Below, one piece after another: positions 4,589-5,756 of a stretch of DNA of 5,756 nucleotides. Made by a program: the position numbers and the translations under genes. The stretch is from Clostridia bacterium. GTDB taxonomy: Bacteria; Bacillota; Clostridia; Christensenellales; Borkfalkiaceae. The stretch is taken from NCBI GenBank assembly GCA_017646945.1, contig JAGCLN010000115.1:1-5756 (forward strand), in the 5' to 3' direction. The notes below the pieces were generated by a model. The model saw only the letters and a list, made by a program, of their open reading frames with translations, was not told the DNA's origin and ran no database searches. Position 1 is the first letter of the stretch. Every line of letters starts with the position of its first letter.

Positions 4589-5756
4589 TTATAAAGTTTT
4601 ACCACTCACGAAATCTTCTATCAGTTTGCCCGCACCTTTTTTGCCCTTTTCAAACGCTTTTGTGAAATCTTTGACGGTAACGTTTTCAAAAGCGTGGTCT
4701 TTTACGAAACCTTTTAGCGTTTTGAAAAACTTTTTATCACCCATATATAAACGCAGGCTATCCACCATAATTTCCGAGCGATTGTAGGCTATCATAACGT
4801 ATTCAAGTTCATTTGAAAAGTCTTTTAAGTTTCTATCCATAACGGGCGGTGCGGTAACGCCTAAGTAGACTAAACTACCCTTTATCGCGCCGTAAGAATT
4901 CTTGGCTTCGGAAATATATTCGCCGTAACTTTTTTCACCGTTTTCGCCCATAAACAAGGCGGTTGAAAACTCGGTTAAACCTTCGTCTAAAAAACCTATT
5001 TCACTCTCGTTTACGCCAACGATTCCGTAAAACCATTGGTGCGCCGTTTCGTGAACAACGGTATAATCGCGATAACTGCCAACGCTATCTGAAATCAAAG
5101 ATAAGCAGGGGTATTCCATACCGCCGTAAATAAAATCGCCTTCGGCGACAACGTAAGTATCGTAAGGATATTCAAAATATTTATTGCTAAAATATTCAAG
5201 GGCGGAAACGGCGACCGATAGGGTGTTTTCGGGCTGGTTATCGGCATAATAATAGTACGCTACGTCAACACCGCCAACGCTTTCTTTTAACACGTTGTAT
5301 TTTTGCGATAGGATAAACGCTATATCCCTAACGCACTCTCGCTCGTACAAATATTCCGTTTCCCCACCCGACCAAACCGTTTGAACGGGCGATAATGAAG
5401 ACGCCACTACGAAAGTTGACGGAACTGTAAGCGAAACCTTATAATCGGCACACTCGCTATAAAAAGGGTCGCCTGCGGGATAGTATACGCTTTGGTAATA
5501 CTCGCCGTTTTCGTACACGCAAGCAATAGGATAAAAGCCGGTTAAGTTAATCGTATCTTCACCGTAACCGTAGCGGTGATAAACGTTTGGCAAGTAACAT
5601 TTAAACTCGATATAAACGCTTACTTCTTCCCCCTTTTTAAACGGCTTTTCAAAGAAGATTTTGAGAAACTGCGAATTTGTGCCCACGATTTCATAACTTG
5701 CCTTTTTACCGCCCGTTTTAACGGCTAAAACATCTATCTTACCGCTTGAAAAACCG
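4589..5756 (-). CDS. M1-family zinc metallopeptidase (aminopeptidase), 5' end outside the window
   Basis: The C-terminal 388 codons of a gluzincin aminopeptidase are visible; such enzymes remove N-terminal residues from peptides. Motifs in order are GGMEYP (codons at 5108-5125), equivalent to the GxMEN substrate-anchoring motif; HETAH (5039-5053), with both zinc histidines and the catalytic Glu; and the third zinc ligand Glu in FLDEGLTEF (4982-4984), exactly 18 residues after the second His. A Tyr in the AYNRSEI stretch (about 4784-4786) is the likely transition-state Tyr. The beta-rich N-terminal M1 domain precedes these. A GTG at 5684-5686 could be taken as a start, but the frame stays open to the window edge and the extra 23 residues continue the domain, so the true start is beyond 5756. 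Only about 65 residues follow the catalytic Tyr, so the large C-terminal domain of classical M1 enzymes is absent. Signal peptide and location cannot be judged. No clear terminator follows. Confidence 0.93.
   Translation of the reverse strand, partial: GFSSGKIDVLAVKTGGKKASYEIVGTNSQFLKIFFEKPFKKGEEVSVYIEFKCYLPNVYHRYGYGEDTINLTGFYPIACVYENGEYYQSVYYPAGDPFYSECADYKVSLTVPSTFVVASSLSPVQTVWSGGETEYLYERECVRDIAFILSQKYNVLKESVGGVDVAYYYYADNQPENTLSVAVSALEYFSNKYFEYPYDTYVVAEGDFIYGGMEYPCLSLISDSVGSYRDYTVVHETAHQWFYGIVGVNESEIGFLDEGLTEFSTALFMGENGEKSYGEYISEAKNSYGAIKGSLVYLGVTAPPVMDRNLKDFSNELEYVMIAYNRSEIMVDSLRLYMGDKKFFKTLKGFVKDHAFENVTVKDFTKAFEKGKKGAGKLIEDFVSGKTL

Noticed and set aside
4572..4591. Terminator after the M1 peptidase: TTTATAAA repeated around a short loop
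   Set aside because: The stem is all A and T, self-palindromic and has no T-tract downstream on the minus strand.
5684..5686. GTG as the start codon of the M1 peptidase
   Set aside because: The frame is open to the window edge, and the preceding 23 residues fit the N-terminal M1 domain, which would otherwise be cut short.

Overview
The window looks like a piece of a low-GC Bacillota (Clostridia-type) chromosome, probably from an uncultured gut lineage. The basis is AT-rich intergenic DNA, strong AGGAG ribosome-binding sites, consensus-like SigA promoters, a BspA-type leucine-rich-repeat lipoprotein, a lone rhamnulokinase, and a short TtcA-family protein. Assignment below class level is a guess.

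Layout, left to right. Positions 1-344 are non-coding apart from an undecidable left edge. They hold a hairpin with a T5 loop (23-51) and two diverged tandem copies of a structured element of about 125 nt (61-183 and 206-330). Next come a rhamnulokinase gene (rhaB, minus, 345-1730) and a TtcA-family tRNA-thiolation gene (minus, 1786-2511). A compact divergent promoter region (2512-2599) separates the latter from a plus-strand small membrane protein of the 'small multidrug export' family (2600-3217). A bidirectional terminator (3222-3250) lies between that gene and a convergent BspA-like lipoprotein gene (minus, 3263-4492). The right end is the 3' part of an M1-family zinc aminopeptidase (minus, 4589 to beyond the window edge).

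The genes do not form an obvious pathway. Each seems to be its own transcription unit: I find separate promoter candidates for rhaB, the ttcA-like gene, the membrane protein and the lipoprotein gene. The lipoprotein and, by family, possibly the M1 peptidase point to surface interaction and peptide use. The kinase points to L-rhamnose catabolism, but none of its usual partner genes is in view.

The most interesting part is the non-coding left end. The two elements keep their outer sequences and two internal motifs. Their inner stem differs by paired, compensatory changes, and their apical arms are unrelated in sequence but both fold. This argues for selection on a folded RNA or DNA shape. I do not recognise the family.
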